This document shows, one piece after another, positions 1-7,751 of a DNA stretch of 64,000 bases (the stretch's first letter is position 1; each line of letters begins with the position of its first letter). This DNA is from Pseudotamlana agarivorans. Its GTDB lineage: Bacteria; Bacteroidota; Bacteroidia; Flavobacteriales; Flavobacteriaceae. The translations under genes were made by a program, and so were the position numbers. A model generated the notes under the pieces. It was not told where the DNA came from and did no database searches. It saw nothing but the letters and a program-made list of their open reading frames with translations. The stretch is taken from contig NZ_LXEI01000001.1 of NCBI RefSeq assembly GCF_001642835.1, forward strand, positions 248,001 to 312,000, in the 5' to 3' direction.

Positions 1-114
1 GGTAGAAACATTTCAAAAAACACAACTATTAAAATACCTGCTCATAATATCCCTGCATTTAAGCCTGCAAAAGTTTTTGTTGAGGGCGTTAAAACAAATG
101 TGGACGTAAAATAA
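1..114 (+). CDS. HU-family DNA-binding protein, C-terminal part
   Basis: The first 37 codons of the window are an open frame ending in TAA. They read as the C-terminus of an HU/IHF-type nucleoid protein: it starts with the GRN of the DNA-binding arm and continues through PAHNIPAFKPAK to the end of the last helix. HU proteins are small homodimers that bend and compact DNA. The gene starts before the window, so its length and promoter cannot be seen. Next on the same strand, 64 bp on, is a tiny basic protein gene. The family assignment is firm from the arm-to-helix motif. Confidence 0.9.
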   Translation, partial: GRNISKNTTIKIPAHNIPAFKPAKVFVEGVKTNVDVK

Positions 115-178
115 GAATGCATTAGCTGAATTTGATTTCAGCATTAAAACGAATTATTAATCTTAAAAGACACTATTT

Positions 179-271
179 ATGCCAAGTGGTAAAAAACGTA
201 AAAGACATAAGGTAGCGACACACAAACGTAAGAAACGTAGACGCGCTAACCGTCACAAGAAGAAAAAATAA
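179..271 (+). CDS. 30-residue Lys/Arg/His-rich protein
   Basis: The ATG at 179 opens a 30-codon frame, MPSGKKRKRHKVATHKRKKR and on, ending in KKKK, in which well over half the residues are basic. Very similar tiny proteins sit next to rng-type RNase genes in many Bacteroidota and are sometimes labelled ribosomal protein THX-like; I know of no firm function for this one. The composition implies rRNA or nucleic-acid binding (inference). The stop codon abuts a strong hairpin terminator, so this gene ends its transcription unit. It was chosen as real because of the conserved MPSGKKRKRHK start and the terminator placed exactly at its end. Confidence 0.75.
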   Translation: MPSGKKRKRHKVATHKRKKRRRANRHKKKK

Positions 272-309
272 ATCAAAAAAGTAGTTAGATTAACTACTTT
301 TTTTGATTT
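270..309 (+). terminator. Terminator after the small basic protein
   Basis: AAATCAAAAAAGTAGTTA (270-287) is matched by TAACTACTTTTTTTGATTT after a 3-base loop. The GTAGTTA/TAACTAC core followed by a T run is a typical intrinsic terminator. The A/T-rich flanks make it usable on both strands. Confidence 0.8.
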
Positions 310-609
310 AAGAAACAAAGAGTTCTTTGAAATGAGTTTTAAGGCTTTAAAAAAAGTCTGTAAAACTCCACGGATTTTAAAAAATCCTGTGGTCTGGTGT
401 GCAAACATCAGATAAAATAATGTATAATCCATCTATACCATTTGGTTGATGGTTATTGGTTTCTAGTTACTAGTTAATGGTTGCTGGTTTTTAGTTATGG
501 GTTTAAAAGTGTCAAATGCTTTTAACCTTAAACTTCTAATCTCAAACTATTAACTTTTAACTCTTAACTTTTAACTTCTAACCAGACTGTATGGATAAAA
601 ATTAACGCA
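310..609 (+). other. Gene-free leader region before rng
   Basis: This stretch holds no open reading frame I would support. It contains a short hairpin (CCACGGATTTT, 367-377, with a matching arm to about 394) and then the iterated AGTTA-type inverted repeat described separately at 449-586. No consensus TAnnTTTG promoter was found, so the start of the rng transcript is not located. Confidence 0.6.
449..586. repeat. Iterated GTTA/TAAC imperfect inverted repeat upstream of rng
   Basis: The left half is made of short units around AGTTA/GGTT (449-510). The right half is made of units around TAACTTTTAACT (524-586), and read on the other strand it matches the left half with an 8-9 base period. The result is a long imperfect hairpin. 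It contains AACCTTAAACTT (524-535), which recurs at 40199-40210 in the right arm of the element around the four-helix-bundle gene. Confidence 0.6.
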
Positions 610-2157
610 ATGGATAAAGAATTGATTATTCGATCTAGTTCCGACAATGTTGATTTTGCCTTATTAAAAGATGGAAAACTTATTGAATTACAAAAGGATG
701 AAGATAGTAACGACTTTTCTGTTGGCGATGTGTTTATAGCCAAAATAAGGAAAGCTGTTCCTGGACTAAATGCTGCATTTGTTAATGTAGGTTATGAGAA
801 AGATGCCTTTTTGCATTATCATGATTTAGGTCCAAAATTACCTTCTCTTTTAAAATTCACAAAACGTGTAAGCACAGGTAAACTAAAAGATTTTTCTTTA
901 AAAAATTTCCCATTTGAGAAAGATATTGAGAAAGACGGCAAAATTGTCGACGCCTTAAAATCTAATCAGTCTCTATTAGTACAAATCGTAAAAGAACCTA
1001 TCTCTACCAAAGGCCCAAGAATAAGCTCAGAGCTTTCTATTGCCGGTAGATATATTGTTTTAGTCCCTTTTTCAAACCGCATTTCTATTTCTCAAAAAAT
1101 AGAAGACCGCGAAGAAAAAGACCGATTAAAACGCCTGGTAAAAAGTATTACACCACCAGGTTTTGGGGTTATTGTTCGTACTGTAGCACAAGGCAAAAAA
1201 GTAGCAGAACTAGATAAAGATTTACAAAATTTGCTTAGTCGTTGGACGGCAATGTGTAAAAAGCTACACAAAGCGCATCATCCTAGTAAAGTATTAGGTG
1301 AAATGAATAAAGCCTCTTCTATTTTAAGAGACATATTCAACGACACCTTTACAAGTATTCATGTTGATGATGAAACGCTTTTTTATCAAATTAAAGATTA
1401 TTTGCAAGAAATTGCACCAAAAAAAGAATCAATAGTGAAATTGTATCAGTCTAATGTTCCGATTTTCGAGAAATTTGGAATCGAAAGACAAATTAAAACT
1501 TCCTTTGGCAAAACCGTTTCTATGGCAAAAGGCGCCTACTTGGTGATAGAACACACCGAAGCCCTACATGTTATAGATGTAAACAGCGGAAACCGTTCTA
1601 ACAAAGCCAACAACCAGGAGGACACAGCACTAGAGGTTAATCTTATTGCGGCTACCGAAATGGCGCGCCAATTACGTTTACGTGATATGGGTGGTATTAT
1701 CGTAGTCGATTTTATAGATATGACCAATGCCGAAAACAGGCAAAAACTTTTCAATCATCTTCGCGATGAAATGAAAGACGATAGAGCCAAACACAAAATA
1801 TTACCTCCAAGTAAATTTGGATTGATACAAATTACAAGACAGCGTGTACGTCCAGAAATGAACATTAAAACACGAGAAGAAAATCCAGATGCCATTTCCA
1901 ATGGTGCCGAAGTAGAAGCGCCAATAGGCATTGTACAAAAGATAAACTTCGATCTTGAAAAACTATTTAAAAAAGACTATAAAAAGGTGACCCTAAACAC
2001 ACATCCTTTCATAGCAGCCTTCTTAACAAAAGGCATTCCATCTGTACGTTCTAAATGGTTTTTAGAACATAAAAAATGGGTGAAAATATTACCAAGAGAT
2101 GCTTACACATATTTAGAGTACCACTTTTTCGATAAAGATGGTAATCAAATTAAATAA
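610..2157 (+). CDS. rng: Ribonuclease G/E family endoribonuclease
   Basis: A 515-residue protein of the Rne/Rng family, which cleaves single-stranded A/U-rich RNA in rRNA maturation and mRNA decay. The N-terminus carries the S1 RNA-binding domain (about residues 37-115, motif GDVFIAKIRKAVPGLNAAFV). The catalytic domain has the magnesium-binding aspartates D323 in DVNSGNRSNK and D367 in VVDFIDM, spaced as in E. coli RNase E. The C-terminal part keeps the small-domain helices, but I see no CPxC zinc-link motif after RQRVRPEMN, where E. coli RNase E/G have it. The protein is short, like RNase G, with no degradosome scaffold tail. A terminator follows at once. The ATG at 610 gives the expected N-terminus MDKELIIRSS. 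Confidence 0.95.
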   Translation: MDKELIIRSSSDNVDFALLKDGKLIELQKDEDSNDFSVGDVFIAKIRKAVPGLNAAFVNVGYEKDAFLHYHDLGPKLPSLLKFTKRVSTGKLKDFSLKNFPFEKDIEKDGKIVDALKSNQSLLVQIVKEPISTKGPRISSELSIAGRYIVLVPFSNRISISQKIEDREEKDRLKRLVKSITPPGFGVIVRTVAQGKKVAELDKDLQNLLSRWTAMCKKLHKAHHPSKVLGEMNKASSILRDIFNDTFTSIHVDDETLFYQIKDYLQEIAPKKESIVKLYQSNVPIFEKFGIERQIKTSFGKTVSMAKGAYLVIEHTEALHVIDVNSGNRSNKANNQEDTALEVNLIAATEMARQLRLRDMGGIIVVDFIDMTNAENRQKLFNHLRDEMKDDRAKHKILPPSKFGLIQITRQRVRPEMNIKTREENPDAISNGAEVEAPIGIVQKINFDLEKLFKKDYKKVTLNTHPFIAAFLTKGIPSVRSKWFLEHKKWVKILPRDAYTYLEYHFFDKDGNQIK

Positions 2158-2199
2158 CTAAAAACCCCGTACTATTCATTTAGTTTGGGGTTTTTTAGT
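2157..2199 (+). terminator. Terminator after rng
   Basis: ACTAAAAACCCC (2157-2168) pairs with GGGGTTTTTTAGT (2187-2199) around an 18-base loop, with a T run in the descending arm. It overlaps the rng stop codon. Confidence 0.85.
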
Positions 2200-2262
2200 T
2201 TTATATTCTTTCTGAAACACGAAACATCGCTCTCAAATAACTTGTTTTATTTTTATTTGGGC

Positions 2263-2420
2263 AATTGCAAGCACCGCGCTTTCAGCTATATCTTTTTTGT
2301 GCAAAACATAGTTTCGGGAAAACATTATGTAACATTTTTAAATCCAAGTTAGAGTTTAAACAAAGTTTTCGACAAGTACAAAAAAGGATGCCGCTTCAAT
2401 CGCTATTGCGGGGCTTCGAT
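2263..2420. repeat. Dispersed flavobacterial intergenic repeat
   Basis: Read on the minus strand this starts with AGCGATTGAAGCGGCATCC and ends with GATATAGCTGAAAGCGCGG. Those are the two halves of a hairpin-forming repeat I recognise from intergenic DNA of many flavobacteria. Here the halves are separated by a long AT-rich loop. A related copy lies at about 5722-5806. It lies downstream of both neighbours (rng on plus, the DUF445 gene on minus). Confidence 0.5.
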
Positions 2421-2425
2421 TTCAT

Positions 2426-3721
2426 TTAGACATGTAAGTCTAAAACAAACAACTTAAAAATCATAATAAGCATACCAACAATACCTCCAACAATAGCACC
2501 GTTTAAACGAATATACTGAAGATCTTCCCCTACCTTACTTTCTATTTGCTTTACCAATTCTACATTAGAAAGTTTTTGCAGACTTTCGTTTACCAACTCA
2601 CCTATTTTATGATGATGTGTTTCTATAAGTTGTAAAATGGTCGTTTTTAACCAAGCATCGGTCTGCTGTAATTTTGAGGTATCGTCGTGAAAAGATGTGA
2701 GCATGTCGTTCACCTTATCTTTAATAAGCATGGTGTACTCGTTGTCATTTTCAAACAAATGCGTTTTTATCATGCTTTTAACTCGGGTTAATGCTTGCTG
2801 AACGATTCCTGAATCGATTAAACGTTCCAAAAATTGTTCTCCAAAGGCATTAACATCAGACTGAGCTTTTTCATCACCAGAACTCAAACGCTCTGCATAG
2901 TTATAAAGCTGCTCATCCAAGGCTTTAATGATTTTATGATCTCCTGGATTGCTTTGAATTTCTTCAATAAGCCTAACTAATTGTTCCTGTATACCTTCGG
3001 CAATGCGTTGTGGCTTTATGGCGCCCAGAACTTTTCCGGCCTCCACTAAAAACCCTTTTATAAGGGTGCCTTCCTTTTGCTTATTAACAAGCGTATGCAC
3101 CTCAGCAACTAAAAACTCTAAGGTCGATGGCGAGGCTATTTTTTCTTTTAACACCTCTAAAAACACATGTAACACACCGTAATGATCTTTATGAGTTACC
3201 GTTTGCTTTAATAAATTCCCTAAGGGCTCTGCCACATTATTTCCCTTAATAGCGGGTCTAATAACACCTTCAAGAGTCTGAACAACATCCTCATGATCCA
3301 ACTTCAAGACTAAGGCTTCTAACTCTGGTTTTAATGTTTTTCGTATCGATTCTTGATTTTCCTGCTTCAGTAAATAATCTACAATGGGTTTTGCCATAGA
3401 CACCCCAGCAATTTTATCGCGAATCATGTCTTTAGACAACCATTCATTATTCACTAAATCGACAATCCCGGCCGATAGTTTTTCTCTACTTTTTACAATA
3501 ATGTTCGTATGCTTTTTAACAACCGGAATAGGAATTTCCTGAAACAAAGCACGCACTGCAAACCAATCGGCAACACCTCCTACAACAGCAGCCTCGAAAC
3601 CTGCAAGTAGTATTTCAAGAGTATATCCTTGGTAGATATTAAAATATTTTAAAACCAAGCCTCCTACCATACAAATGACAGCAATGGCTAACGAACGGTT
3701 TCCTAATCTATTTTTTTTCAT
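2426..3721 (-). CDS. DUF445 family membrane protein
   Basis: 431 residues with the DUF445 signature near the N-terminus (GGVADWFAVRALF, about 47-59, then IPIPVVKKHTNIIVKSREKL). One hydrophobic segment lies at residues 10-28 and a second at about 408-428, with a long helical, coiled-coil-rich stretch between them. This suggests an inner-membrane protein with a large soluble middle. The family is widespread but of unknown function (E. coli YjiN is a member). It is transcribed alone, towards rng. The start codon at 3721 gives a Lys/Arg-rich N-terminus before the first membrane segment. Family call is firm, function unknown. Confidence 0.88.
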   Translation of the reverse strand: MKKNRLGNRSLAIAVICMVGGLVLKYFNIYQGYTLEILLAGFEAAVVGGVADWFAVRALFQEIPIPVVKKHTNIIVKSREKLSAGIVDLVNNEWLSKDMIRDKIAGVSMAKPIVDYLLKQENQESIRKTLKPELEALVLKLDHEDVVQTLEGVIRPAIKGNNVAEPLGNLLKQTVTHKDHYGVLHVFLEVLKEKIASPSTLEFLVAEVHTLVNKQKEGTLIKGFLVEAGKVLGAIKPQRIAEGIQEQLVRLIEEIQSNPGDHKIIKALDEQLYNYAERLSSGDEKAQSDVNAFGEQFLERLIDSGIVQQALTRVKSMIKTHLFENDNEYTMLIKDKVNDMLTSFHDDTSKLQQTDAWLKTTILQLIETHHHKIGELVNESLQKLSNVELVKQIESKVGEDLQYIRLNGAIVGGIVGMLIMIFKLFVLDLHV

Positions 3722-3755
3722 ACATTTTTTAATCTGAGTCTATCTTAAAAGCTTT

Positions 3756-3867
3756 GGTGGAATAGTTGTCATACAGATGAAAAATGAGGAAGAATCTCCT
3801 TAACACGAAGATTTCTCCTCGTTCGTTACACCCCTTGTCGAAATGACGAGAAACAATTCATTCCACC
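3756..3867. repeat. REP-like palindromic element
   Basis: The outer arms GGTGGAATAGTTGT (3756-3769) and ACAATTCATTCCACC (3853-3867) are inverted repeats. Inside are GTCAT (3768 onward) and its mate ATGAC (3843-3847), with nested GAGGAAGAATCT/AGATTTCTCCTC. On the minus strand it begins GTCATTTCGACAAGG, a pattern common between genes of flavobacteria. It occupies the DUF445 upstream region; the rest of 3868-4063 shows nothing recognisable. Confidence 0.6.
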
Positions 3868-4063
3868 TATAAAAACAAAATCTACTTTTCGGACTCATGT
3901 AATTTTAATCTAAAATACAAAAAGCATATTAAGTACATGACAACTCTAGAATAACAGTTAGTCTACAAAATTTATGTTAAAAACCTTAAAACCTTGTTAA
4001 CATATAAACTTTTAGGGATTTTGGGTTCGTAGCTACACCAAACGTTTAACTAAAACATTTAAA

Positions 4064-4441
4064 ATGAAAAAACTAATTAAAACATGTAGCTTAATTGTCA
4101 TCGTAACATTAATTTTCACTTCTTGTAGTAAGGATGACAACCCTGCCGACAACAATTTATTTGCTGGTACTTACCGAGGTGAAATAGGATATAACAGTGA
4201 AGGCACTACAGTAAGCACAGAAAACGGAAGTGTTTTTGTGACAAAAATCGACGATAAATATGATTTTGATTTTTCAAACGACGATATTCCAAGTATTCGA
4301 GGTATAGAGTTTGAAGAAGGTGAAGAAACCAATATTAATATAGGTGGTAGCGAAACCAGTTATATTAAAATTGATGAAAGCACTTTAAATATATTTTACA
4401 ACGAAAATGGCGAAACCTGGACTGCAAATTGCACTAGGTAA
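4064..4441 (+). CDS. Small hypothetical lipoprotein
   Basis: 125 residues with a lipoprotein signal peptide: KK, a hydrophobic core, then the lipobox FTSC with Cys21 as the lipidated residue, followed by SKDDN. The mature part is acidic, with Asp/Glu-rich stretches (EEGEETNINI) and alternating residues that suggest a small beta-sheet domain. I do not recognise the family. An SKDD sequence directly after the Cys is typical of Bacteroidota lipoproteins, some of which are surface exposed. It stands alone, with its own terminator at 4461-4506 and 340 bp upstream free of genes. Confidence 0.75.
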   Translation: MKKLIKTCSLIVIVTLIFTSCSKDDNPADNNLFAGTYRGEIGYNSEGTTVSTENGSVFVTKIDDKYDFDFSNDDIPSIRGIEFEEGEETNINIGGSETSYIKIDESTLNIFYNENGETWTANCTR

Positions 4442-4460
4442 ATTTTAAAATTTTCAAAGT

Positions 4461-4506
4461 AAAAGAGGCTGTCTTAAAGTTGAATTTAAGACAGCCTTTT
4501 TTTTTA
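4461..4506 (+). terminator. Terminator after the small lipoprotein
   Basis: AGGCTGTCTTAAA and TTTAAGACAGCCT form a perfect 13-bp stem with a 6-base loop, followed by a T run. It is convergent with the aldo/keto reductase gene and A-rich on its left flank, so it may serve both. Confidence 0.9.
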
Positions 4507-4552
4507 AAACTAAATGGTCTCTAAGAACCCATTTATATAAATTATAATTTCC

Positions 4553-5593
4553 CTAAACCGCAGGATTAGGAATTTCGGCATGCACAGCATTGATTTGTTC
4601 CATGAGGTCATCAGATAATGTGACATGGACACTATCGATGTTTTCCTTTAACTGTGCCATGGTTGTTGCTCCAATAATATTACTCGTTACAAAGGGTTGC
4701 TGATTTACAAAAGCCAAACTCATTTGCGCTAAAGTCATATTATTTTCTTCGGCAATTTTTAAATACCTTTTAGTAGCCTCGATACATGATGCACTACTGT
4801 ATCGTGAAAACCTAGGAAAAAGATTTAATCTCGATTTATCGGTATCCGTCCCTTTGATATATTTTCCAGATAACACACCAAAAGCCATTGGGGAATACGC
4901 TAATAAGCCCAGATCTTCCCGCATTGAAATTTCAGCCATATCGCCTTCAAAAGCACGATTAATTAAACTATACGCATTTTGAATGGTACGCATTCTAGGC
5001 AAACTATGTGCTTTAGATTCTTCTAATAAGCGCATAGCACCCCAAGCTTTTTCGTTAGACATTCCAACATGACCAATTTTACCTGCTCGTATTTGATCGT
5101 CTAGTTTCGTTAGAACTTCATGAAAGTTATCTTCCCAAAAATCGTCTGGATTATGTTTGTAATCTCTAGTGCCAAAGGTATTCGTATCGCGTTCTGGCCA
5201 ATGGATTTGATAAAGATCTATATAATCGGTTTGTAAACGTTTTAGCTCCTTATCCACGGCCTCTTGAATAGAGTTTCCGCTTAAGGCCGTGGTTCTAATG
5301 TGCGCAGAGTAATCGCTAGAACGCCCAATAATTTTACTGGCTAGAATAACCTGGTCCCGTTTACCTGATTTTTTTAACCAATTCCCTATTATCGTGCTTG
5401 TAGCTCCCGAAGTTTCTGGGTTTGCTGGCACAGGGTACATTTCGGCGGTATCTAAAAAATTAACCCCTTCACTTAAGGCATAATCTAATTGCTTGAAGGC
5501 CTCGGCTTCGGTATTTTGATTTCCGAAAGTCATGGTGCCCAAACATATTTTACTAACTTTTATATTGGTTTTAGGTAGAATACTGTATTTCAT
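4553..5593 (-). CDS. Tas-like NADP(H)-dependent aldo/keto reductase
   Basis: 346 residues, the same length as E. coli Tas, and similar to it along the whole chain (LGTMTFG at 18-24, DTAEMYPVP at 48-56, the fixed C-terminal block FVTSNIIGATTMAQLKENI). The catalytic tetrad of the fold is visible as D48, Y53, K87 and H131 (QIHWP). These soluble enzymes reduce aldehydes or ketones with NADPH in a TIM barrel; the physiological substrate of Tas homologues is unclear. The gene is separated from the upstream ompA-like gene by a terminator, so it has its own promoter. The ATG start gives the family's usual MKYS-LPKTNIKVSK opening. Confidence 0.9.
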   Translation of the reverse strand: MKYSILPKTNIKVSKICLGTMTFGNQNTEAEAFKQLDYALSEGVNFLDTAEMYPVPANPETSGATSTIIGNWLKKSGKRDQVILASKIIGRSSDYSAHIRTTALSGNSIQEAVDKELKRLQTDYIDLYQIHWPERDTNTFGTRDYKHNPDDFWEDNFHEVLTKLDDQIRAGKIGHVGMSNEKAWGAMRLLEESKAHSLPRMRTIQNAYSLINRAFEGDMAEISMREDLGLLAYSPMAFGVLSGKYIKGTDTDKSRLNLFPRFSRYSSASCIEATKRYLKIAEENNMTLAQMSLAFVNQQPFVTSNIIGATTMAQLKENIDSVHVTLSDDLMEQINAVHAEIPNPAV

Positions 5594-5663
5594 AGTGTTT
5601 ATTTCCTGGTGTATAAAGGCTGATTTTTGCCCTTAAGTATCATTTTTATTTAAGTAATAAAGT

Positions 5664-5705
5664 TAAAAAAACCTTTCAGCCATCAATGTATCTGAAAGGT
5701 TTTTA
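5664..5705 (-). terminator. Terminator downstream of the OmpA-like gene
   Basis: Perfect 9-bp stem ACCTTTCAG (5671-5679)/CTGAAAGGT (5692-5700), with a T run on the minus strand from the A stretch at 5665-5671. It separates the OmpA-like gene from the aldo/keto reductase. Confidence 0.85.
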
Positions 5706-5721
5706 TAGTATATCAACTTGC

Positions 5722-5806
5722 GTTAGCGATTGCAGTGGAAAGCCCACAGCGAGGTACGAGCGCGGACTTGCAACGTAAAGCGCGACCCTTGGGTAACGCC
5801 CAAATC
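5722..5806. repeat. GC-richer dispersed intergenic repeat
   Basis: A patch noticeably richer in G and C than its surroundings, beginning TTGCGTTAGCGATTGCAGTGG and ending AAAGCGCGACCCTTGGG. It is made of quasi-palindromic pieces (AAAGCCC, GCGCGAC) and resembles the repeat at 2263-2420 (AGCGATTG, AAGCGCG). It lies in the 3' region of the OmpA-like gene, before its terminator. Confidence 0.5.
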
Positions 5807-5818
5807 ACTGATCTACAA

Positions 5819-6781
5819 TTAATGCTGTTCTTGTAACAATCTGGATAATTTGTCTAATTTTGGTGTTAAAATCACTTCAATACGACGGTTTGTAACACGA
5901 CCAGATGGCGAATCGTTAGAGGCAATTGGTGCAAATTCACCGCGACCTGCTGCCGTTAAATTTTCTGGATTGATCGCTTTATTCTCTCTTAGGATATTCA
6001 CAATGGAAGTCGCTCTTTTGGTAGATAAATCCCAGTTGGTAGTCAGGGGACCATTACCTGAATAAGGCACATTATCGGTATGACCTTCGATTAACACAGC
6101 GATATCGGGGTTCTGTCCTAAAACATTACCCAATTGTTGCACAGCACGACGACCTTCGCTACCGACAGCCCAACTTCCTGAATTGAAAAGTAATTTATTT
6201 TCCATAGACACATAGACTTTTCCGTCTTTTTGTTCTACAGTTAAACCTTTACCTTCAAAATCGGTTAAAGCACTAGAAATAGCGTCTTTTAAATTATTCA
6301 TGGCAGCATCTTTAGCAGCAATAACACTTTCTAATTCGGCCACACGGTTAGAACGATCTTCTAGCTCTTTTTTAAGGCGCTCAAGACGTGTAATTTCGGC
6401 AGATAAAGCTTGTTCCTTAGCTTCCAACTCCGCTAACAACTCACGGTTTTTCTCTGAGTTTGACGCGATGGCTCTAGAGCTATTTTTCTCAAGTGCCGCA
6501 TACGAATCCTTTAAAGCCTCTAGATTTGCAGCGGTAGCATCGTACTCAGCTTGCAGCTTATTACGCTCGGCAAGGGTTTCGTCGTAAGCTTTCTTGGTTT
6601 GTTTAAAATCGTTTTCCGCCTGAGCTTTCGATTTTAATAAAGATTCGTAATCTTCATTTAATTTGCGGTTTTCTTTCTTTAACTCGGCGTATTTAGCTTC
6701 TAGATCCTTGTATATTTTAGGAGACACACAAGAGGCTAAAATAGCCATTGTAAAAATGGTAAAAACACTTTTTTTAATCAT
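5819..6781 (-). CDS. OmpA-family lipoprotein with coiled coil
   Basis: 320 residues. A lipoprotein signal ends at LASC (Cys18). Residues from about 23 to 170 are heptad-rich with Lys/Glu/Ala (KAQAENDFKQTKKAYDETL) and should form a long coiled coil. The last 130 residues are an OmpA peptidoglycan-binding domain with IEGHTDNVPY and the closing NRRIEVILTPK. The expected role is to tether the outer membrane to peptidoglycan through a long stalk. The gene starts 30 bp after xth on the same strand, so the two are probably co-transcribed; the terminator at 5664-5705 ends the unit. Confidence 0.9.
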   Translation of the reverse strand: MIKKSVFTIFTMAILASCVSPKIYKDLEAKYAELKKENRKLNEDYESLLKSKAQAENDFKQTKKAYDETLAERNKLQAEYDATAANLEALKDSYAALEKNSSRAIASNSEKNRELLAELEAKEQALSAEITRLERLKKELEDRSNRVAELESVIAAKDAAMNNLKDAISSALTDFEGKGLTVEQKDGKVYVSMENKLLFNSGSWAVGSEGRRAVQQLGNVLGQNPDIAVLIEGHTDNVPYSGNGPLTTNWDLSTKRATSIVNILRENKAINPENLTAAGRGEFAPIASNDSPSGRVTNRRIEVILTPKLDKLSRLLQEQH

Positions 6782-6811
6782 GTTAATTGGGTTCTATAAT
6801 TAGTAATTTAG

Positions 6812-7573
6812 TTAAATTTCAAGTTCTAGTAAAATCGGACAATGGTCGCTGTGTACCGCGTCGCTTAGTATAACGGCTCTTTTAATTTTTTCTTGTATGG
6901 TTTCCGACACCATCGCATAATCTAATCGCCAACCTTTGTTATTAGCTCTGGCATTGGCGCGGTAGCTCCACCAGCTATATTGTTGTAATTCTGGATTCAC
7001 AAATCGAAAAGAATCAATAAAACCACTAGCTATAAAATCGCCTATCCACTCACGCTCTACAGGTAAAAATCCAGACACACCTTTCATTTTAGGGTTATGA
7101 ATATCTATTTCTTCATGGCAAATATTATAATCGCCACAAATAACAAGATTAGGATGTTCTAATTTTAACTGATCGATATAAGCTTGGAACATACTCATGT
7201 ACTCTAACTTGTGCCCTAATCTGGCATCATTAGTTCCCGATGGCAAATACAAACTCATGATGGAAACGCCATCGAAATCTACTCTTAAATTACGGCCTTC
7301 GAAATCCATAGATTCGATGCCTGTACCGTACTCTACATGATTGGGCTCCGTTTTACACAAAATAGCCACGCCACTATACCCTTTTTTTTGAGCGCTAAAC
7401 CAATAGTGATAATTATATCCTGCGTCTTCAAATAGTGTTAAGTCCAACTGTTCTTTTAAGGCTTTAATTTCTTGTAAACAAATAACATCTGGATTGGCAC
7501 TTATTAACCATTCTATAAAACCTTTATTTAAAGCGGCTCTAACCCCATTGACATTGTATGATATAATTTTCAT
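6812..7573 (-). CDS. xth: Exodeoxyribonuclease III / AP endonuclease
   Basis: 253 residues of the exonuclease III family: N7 and E35 (ICLQEIKA) are metal and active-site residues, followed by the catalytic GDYNICHEEIDI motif and the terminal SDHCPILLELE with its catalytic Asp-His pair. The enzyme cuts DNA at abasic sites and degrades 3' ends during base-excision repair in the cytoplasm. Its length matches bacterial ExoA/Xth. It is the first gene of a probable two-gene unit with the OmpA-like gene and is divergent from the large outer-membrane protein gene. The ATG start gives the canonical MKIISYNVNGVRAA. Confidence 0.95.
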   Translation of the reverse strand: MKIISYNVNGVRAALNKGFIEWLISANPDVICLQEIKALKEQLDLTLFEDAGYNYHYWFSAQKKGYSGVAILCKTEPNHVEYGTGIESMDFEGRNLRVDFDGVSIMSLYLPSGTNDARLGHKLEYMSMFQAYIDQLKLEHPNLVICGDYNICHEEIDIHNPKMKGVSGFLPVEREWIGDFIASGFIDSFRFVNPELQQYSWWSYRANARANNKGWRLDYAMVSETIQEKIKRAVILSDAVHSDHCPILLELEI

Positions 7574-7645
7574 TCGTTTATTTTTTGCTATTAAAAGCTC
7601 CTAAAATTGTAGGAAACCTTTCGTTTTTCGACAAAATTGTACAGA

Positions 7646-7677
7646 TTGCTGCTAAAATAAATAATACGTTACTTTTA
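7646..7677 (+). promoter_or_regulatory. Possible promoter of the large outer-membrane protein gene
   Basis: TTG at 7646-7648 is followed after 21 bp by TACTTTTA (7670-7677), one mismatch from the Bacteroidota -7 element TAnnTTTG. It lies 75 bp before the ATG. The mismatch in the last base makes this tentative. Confidence 0.4.
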
Positions 7678-7751
7678 CGCTATTATTTTACGGCAGTTTT
7701 AACAAGTTACACTTTCAAAATAATTCTGGTTTTTTTCAGTTTAAGTATCCG

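Noticed and set aside
367-394. Hairpin CCACGGATTTT in the rng leader as a terminator
   Set aside because: The stem is imperfect and not followed by a T run.
1536-1754. Minus-strand open frame inside rng
   Set aside because: Antisense shadow of a strongly conserved coding region, with no family features of its own.
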